Origin: JBGPLJ01 sp041486385
GTDB lineage: Bacteria; Pseudomonadota; Gammaproteobacteria; Steroidobacterales; Steroidobacteraceae
Length of the DNA: 14,546 nucleotides
Assembly: GCA_041486385.1 (NCBI GenBank)
Contig: JBGPLJ010000055.1
Location: 1 to 14,546, forward strand
Direction of reading: 5' to 3'
The stretch's first letter is position 1. Every line of letters begins with the position of its first letter. This document shows, one piece after another, positions 14,469-14,546 of this stretch. The position numbers were made by a program, and so were the translations under genes. Under the pieces are notes generated by a model. It saw only the letters and a program-made list of their open reading frames with translations. It searched no databases and had not been told where the DNA came from.

Positions 14469-14546
14469 CTATAACCAATACACGAACAGGAAGAGGCCGA
14501 GCCACACCACGTCGACGAAGTGCCAGTACCAGGCCACGCCTTCGAA
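14469..14546 (-). CDS. coxC: Cytochrome c oxidase subunit III, C-terminal end (partial)
   Basis: The last 25 codons of a gene running in from the right edge on the minus strand. They read FEGVAWYWHFVDVVWLGLFLFVYWL and end in TAG. The WYWHFVDVVW block is the strongly conserved C-terminal helix of subunit III of heme-copper oxidases. Subunit III helps proton uptake and stability of subunit I. Its place upstream of the SURF1/ctaA/ctaB genes matches the usual oxidase operon order and confirms that the assembly genes serve an aa3-type oxidase. The 5' part is outside the window. Confidence 0.92.
   Translation of the reverse strand, partial: FEGVAWYWHFVDVVWLGLFLFVYWL

Noticed and set aside
14269..14505. 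78-codon minus-strand frame across the coxC-DUF2909 gap
   Set aside because: It runs through the inverted-repeat element and the DUF2909 gene, and its start overlaps the real coxC end in another frame.
1..14546. CRISPR arrays, tRNA or rRNA genes, phage or transposase genes
   Set aside because: No regularly spaced direct repeats, no tRNA-like or rRNA-like conserved stretches and no transposase or integrase motifs were seen on either strand.

Overview
The window is GC-rich and almost fully coding. The gene families and the heme-copper oxidase assembly order (coxC, DUF2909, SURF1, SCO-like, ctaA, ctaB), with hrpB and ada beside it, suggest a chromosomal segment of a gammaproteobacterium, perhaps near the Xanthomonadales/Nevskiales/Steroidobacteraceae. 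That placement is inference from memory of gene order and repeat style; no rRNA or other taxonomic marker is present.

Layout. (1) 1-49 is a perfect 20-bp-stem palindrome with GGGGTCAGA ends. (2) 56-2482, minus strand, is a tight three-gene unit: an exported TPR protein with a Gly/Ser/Met-rich segment, a di-heme MauG/MbnH-type lipoprotein, and a pyridoxamine-phosphate-oxidase-like split-barrel protein. (3) 2625-4159, minus strand, holds a signal-peptide-bearing RidA protein translationally coupled to an XdhC/CoxI protein. (4) Divergent to this, 4239-5354 encodes an unusual fusion of a Rieske [2Fe-2S] domain to a flavodoxin-like NAD(P)H:FMN reductase. (5) 5362-9582, minus strand, holds an exported M28 metallopeptidase with a PA-like domain, preceded by the helicase gene hrpB. 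(6) ada (plus strand) diverges from hrpB and covers 9656-10711. (7) 10704-14546 is a cytochrome c oxidase assembly cluster on the minus strand: the 3' end of coxC, then SURF1, a SCO-like thioredoxin-fold protein, ctaA (heme A synthase) and ctaB (heme O synthase). A small DUF2909 membrane protein lies on the opposite strand between coxC and SURF1.

How genes work together. ctaB makes heme O, ctaA turns it into heme A, SURF1 helps heme A insertion, and the SCO-like protein probably serves the copper centre or redox state of the same oxidase. The ctaB reading frame is broken by an apparent one-base deletion near 11501, which would prevent normal heme O synthesis unless it is a sequencing error or another copy exists.

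The most unusual items are the Rieske-flavodoxin fusion, the ctaB frameshift, the inverted-repeat-bounded 139-bp spacer between coxC and DUF2909, and the di-heme enzyme operon without an MbnP partner in view. I see no tRNA, rRNA, CRISPR array, phage gene or transposase gene, and no gene-free stretch longer than about 150 bases.
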